From Porphyrobacter sp. (GTDB lineage: Bacteria > Pseudomonadota > Alphaproteobacteria > Sphingomonadales > Sphingomonadaceae), in NCBI GenBank assembly GCA_014359685.1, contig JACIYY010000238.1, positions 1 to 6,162 of the forward strand: a DNA stretch of 6,162 nucleotides, given 5' to 3'. Shown piece by piece: positions 4,843 to 6,162 of this stretch. How positions within the stretch are numbered: the stretch's first letter is position 1; each line of letters starts with the position of its first letter. Made by a program: the position numbers and the translations under genes. The notes beneath the pieces are model-generated. The model made no database searches, had not been told where the DNA came from, and worked only from the letters and a program-made list of their open reading frames with translations.

Positions 4843-6162
4843 CCGCCCGACCGCACGCGTCGTCGGCCGGGGCGTCCCCGAGCCGCCTGGCTGGCGCCAT
4901 CATGCTCTTGCTGGCGGCGCTGCTGGCGATGATGCCCGGCCCTGCCGCCGCGCAGAGCGGGGCGCATATCGAGGCATCGATCCATGCCGAAAGCGCCGTG
5001 CCGCGGCCGGGCGCGACGACCCGCATCGCCATCCGCATGGCCCCCGAAGCCGGCTGGCACGGCTATTGGAGCAATCCCGGCGACAGCGGCCTGCCGGCGG
5101 ACGCGCGCTGGACCCTGCCCGAAGGAGTCACGATCAGCGCCCTGCGCCATCCCGCGCCTGCTCTGCTCGAACTCGCAGGGCTCGCCAGCTATGTCCACCA
5201 AGGCGCCTATACGCTGCTGGCCGAGCTCACGCTGCCGCCGGGGATCGCGCCGGGCACCGCCTTACCGCTGCGCGCCGATATGTCGTGGCTGGCCTGTTCC
5301 GACACGCTGTGCGTGCCCGAACGCGCCACTCTCACGCTGCGGCTGACCGCAGGTGACGGCAGCCCCGACCCGGCAAGCGCCAGCCTGATCGATGCCGCCC
5401 TTTCCGCCCTGCCCCAAGCGGGCGCAGGAACGGTCGAGGTGGCGCGCGACGGCGCCAACTGGCGCTTCGTGATCACCGGGGCGGGCGATATCGCCGCCCC
5501 GTCCGCCCATCTGTTTCCCACCGAAGAGGGCTGGTTCACCGCTTCTGCCCCCCAGCGCATCGCGCGCGCCGATGGCGGCTGGCAGGTGACGGTTGCGGCA
5601 GCAGACAGTGCAGCGCCCGGCCCGTTCCGTGGCATCCTTGCCGATGGCCGCCACAGCTATGCCCTTGCCACCGATGGCCTCCCCCCGGCCATCGCAGTGG
5701 CCGATGCCGAGGCGCCCCCATCGCCTGCGGCAAACTCCTCCGCAGCGGCCGGCACCCTGGCCGCTGCGGAGCCTCTAGCGCCAGAGCCACCCTCATCGGC
5801 CGCACCCTCATCCGCCGCGGCCTTCGAACCGGGCGCATTGTGGATCGCGCTCGCAGGTGCAGTCGTCGGCGGATTGCTGCTGAACCTGATGCCCTGCGTC
5901 TTTCCGATCCTCTCGCTCAAGGCGCTGAGCCTGGCCCGATCCGGCAGCGACAACCGCACGGCACGGGTCGAAGGGGTAGCCTATTTCGCAGGCAGCGTGA
6001 TCACCACCACCGCGCTCGGCGCCACATTGCTGGCGGCCCGCGCGCTGGGGCACGATGTCGGCTGGTCGTTCCAGCTCCAGGATCCGCGCATCATCCTGCT
6101 GCTGATGCTGCTATCTGTTGGCATTGCGCTCAACCTGGCGGGCCTGTTCGAAGTGCGCGGGC
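4839..6162 (+). CDS. DsbD/ScsB-like transmembrane thiol-disulfide reductase (3' partial)
   Basis: This is the N-terminal 441 residues of a DsbD-family protein that moves reducing equivalents from cytoplasmic thioredoxin to the periplasm. A signal peptide (hydrophobic about 19-33, possible cleavage after A38 in PAAAQ) is followed by a periplasmic domain (about 42-285) of the DsbD/ScsB N-terminal type. The marks are AGWHGYWSNPGDSGLP (71-86) and WLACSDTLCVPE with the redox pair C153/C158. An Ala/Pro/Ser-rich linker (about 288-330) leads into the CcdA-like membrane domain: NLMPCVFPILSLKAL with C353, then further hydrophobic segments to the window end. The second membrane Cys and any C-terminal thioredoxin domain lie outside. 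GTG at 4839 overlaps the previous stop as GTGA. A start at ATG 4902 would leave almost no positive n-region, so GTG is preferred. No stop interrupts this frame. It is the electron source for the two upstream periplasmic proteins. Confidence 0.93.
   Translation, partial: MTARPHASSAGASPSRLAGAIMLLLAALLAMMPGPAAAQSGAHIEASIHAESAVPRPGATTRIAIRMAPEAGWHGYWSNPGDSGLPADARWTLPEGVTISALRHPAPALLELAGLASYVHQGAYTLLAELTLPPGIAPGTALPLRADMSWLACSDTLCVPERATLTLRLTAGDGSPDPASASLIDAALSALPQAGAGTVEVARDGANWRFVITGAGDIAAPSAHLFPTEEGWFTASAPQRIARADGGWQVTVAAADSAAPGPFRGILADGRHSYALATDGLPPAIAVADAEAPPSPAANSSAAAGTLAAAEPLAPEPPSSAAPSSAAAFEPGALWIALAGAVVGGLLLNLMPCVFPILSLKALSLARSGSDNRTARVEGVAYFAGSVITTTALGATLLAARALGHDVGWSFQLQDPRIILLLMLLSVGIALNLAGLFEVRG

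Noticed and set aside
4772..5356. Plus-strand frame of 194 codons across the ScsC-like end and the DsbD-like start
   Set aside because: It is an Arg/Ala-rich out-of-frame reading. The frame from GTG 4839 gives a signal peptide, the CxxxxC domain and the CcdA-like membrane domain without interruption.
5700..5830. Ala/Pro/Ser-rich stretch considered as a DNA repeat or frameshift scar
   Set aside because: It is in frame, contains no exact tandem unit that I can see, and sits where a linker between the periplasmic and membrane domains is expected.

Overview
The window is high-GC bacterial DNA with tightly packed genes. Gene content and protein style (a Blh-like metallo-hydrolase, a QseC/TctE-type kinase, Scs/Dsb-type thiol redox proteins) suggest a Proteobacterium. 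An alphaproteobacterium of the sphingomonad kind is my best guess, but no rRNA or other taxonomic marker is present.

Layout. (1) 2-466, plus strand: the 3' part of a metallo-beta-lactamase-fold hydrolase of the Blh/persulfide-dioxygenase-like group, cut by the window start. (2) 467-590: a short convergent gap with no gene I can support and one weak hairpin. (3) 3276 down to 591, minus strand: a three-gene transcript of response regulator, sensor histidine kinase and DsbA-like thioredoxin-fold protein. Its genes are joined by ATGA and TGATG overlaps. (4) 3277-3362: an 86-bp divergent regulatory region with four CTTAAG-like half-sites spaced 11-12 bp apart. (5) 3363 to the window end, plus strand: a membrane-anchored TlpA-like thioredoxin with an Lgt-like N-terminal membrane domain, a secreted DsbA/ScsC-like protein with a CPFC active site, and a DsbD/ScsB-like transmembrane reductase cut by the window end. 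These are joined by a 1-nt gap and a GTGA overlap.

Together, items 3-5 look like a self-contained envelope thiol-redox island with its own two-component system. The probable logic is as follows. DsbD/ScsB carries electrons from the cytoplasm across the inner membrane to the TlpA-like and DsbA/ScsC-like periplasmic proteins. The divergent two-component system senses an envelope signal and acts on the shared intergenic region. The arrangement resembles, from memory, the copper-responsive DsbRS system of Pseudomonas aeruginosa beside its dsbDEG genes, and the scs (suppressor of copper sensitivity) genes of enterics. The sensor kinase has exactly one cysteine (C75) in its predicted periplasmic domain, which makes Cu(I) or thiol sensing a specific, testable idea. 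The extra DsbA-like protein on the regulator transcript and the Lgt-like/TlpA fusion are the least ordinary parts.
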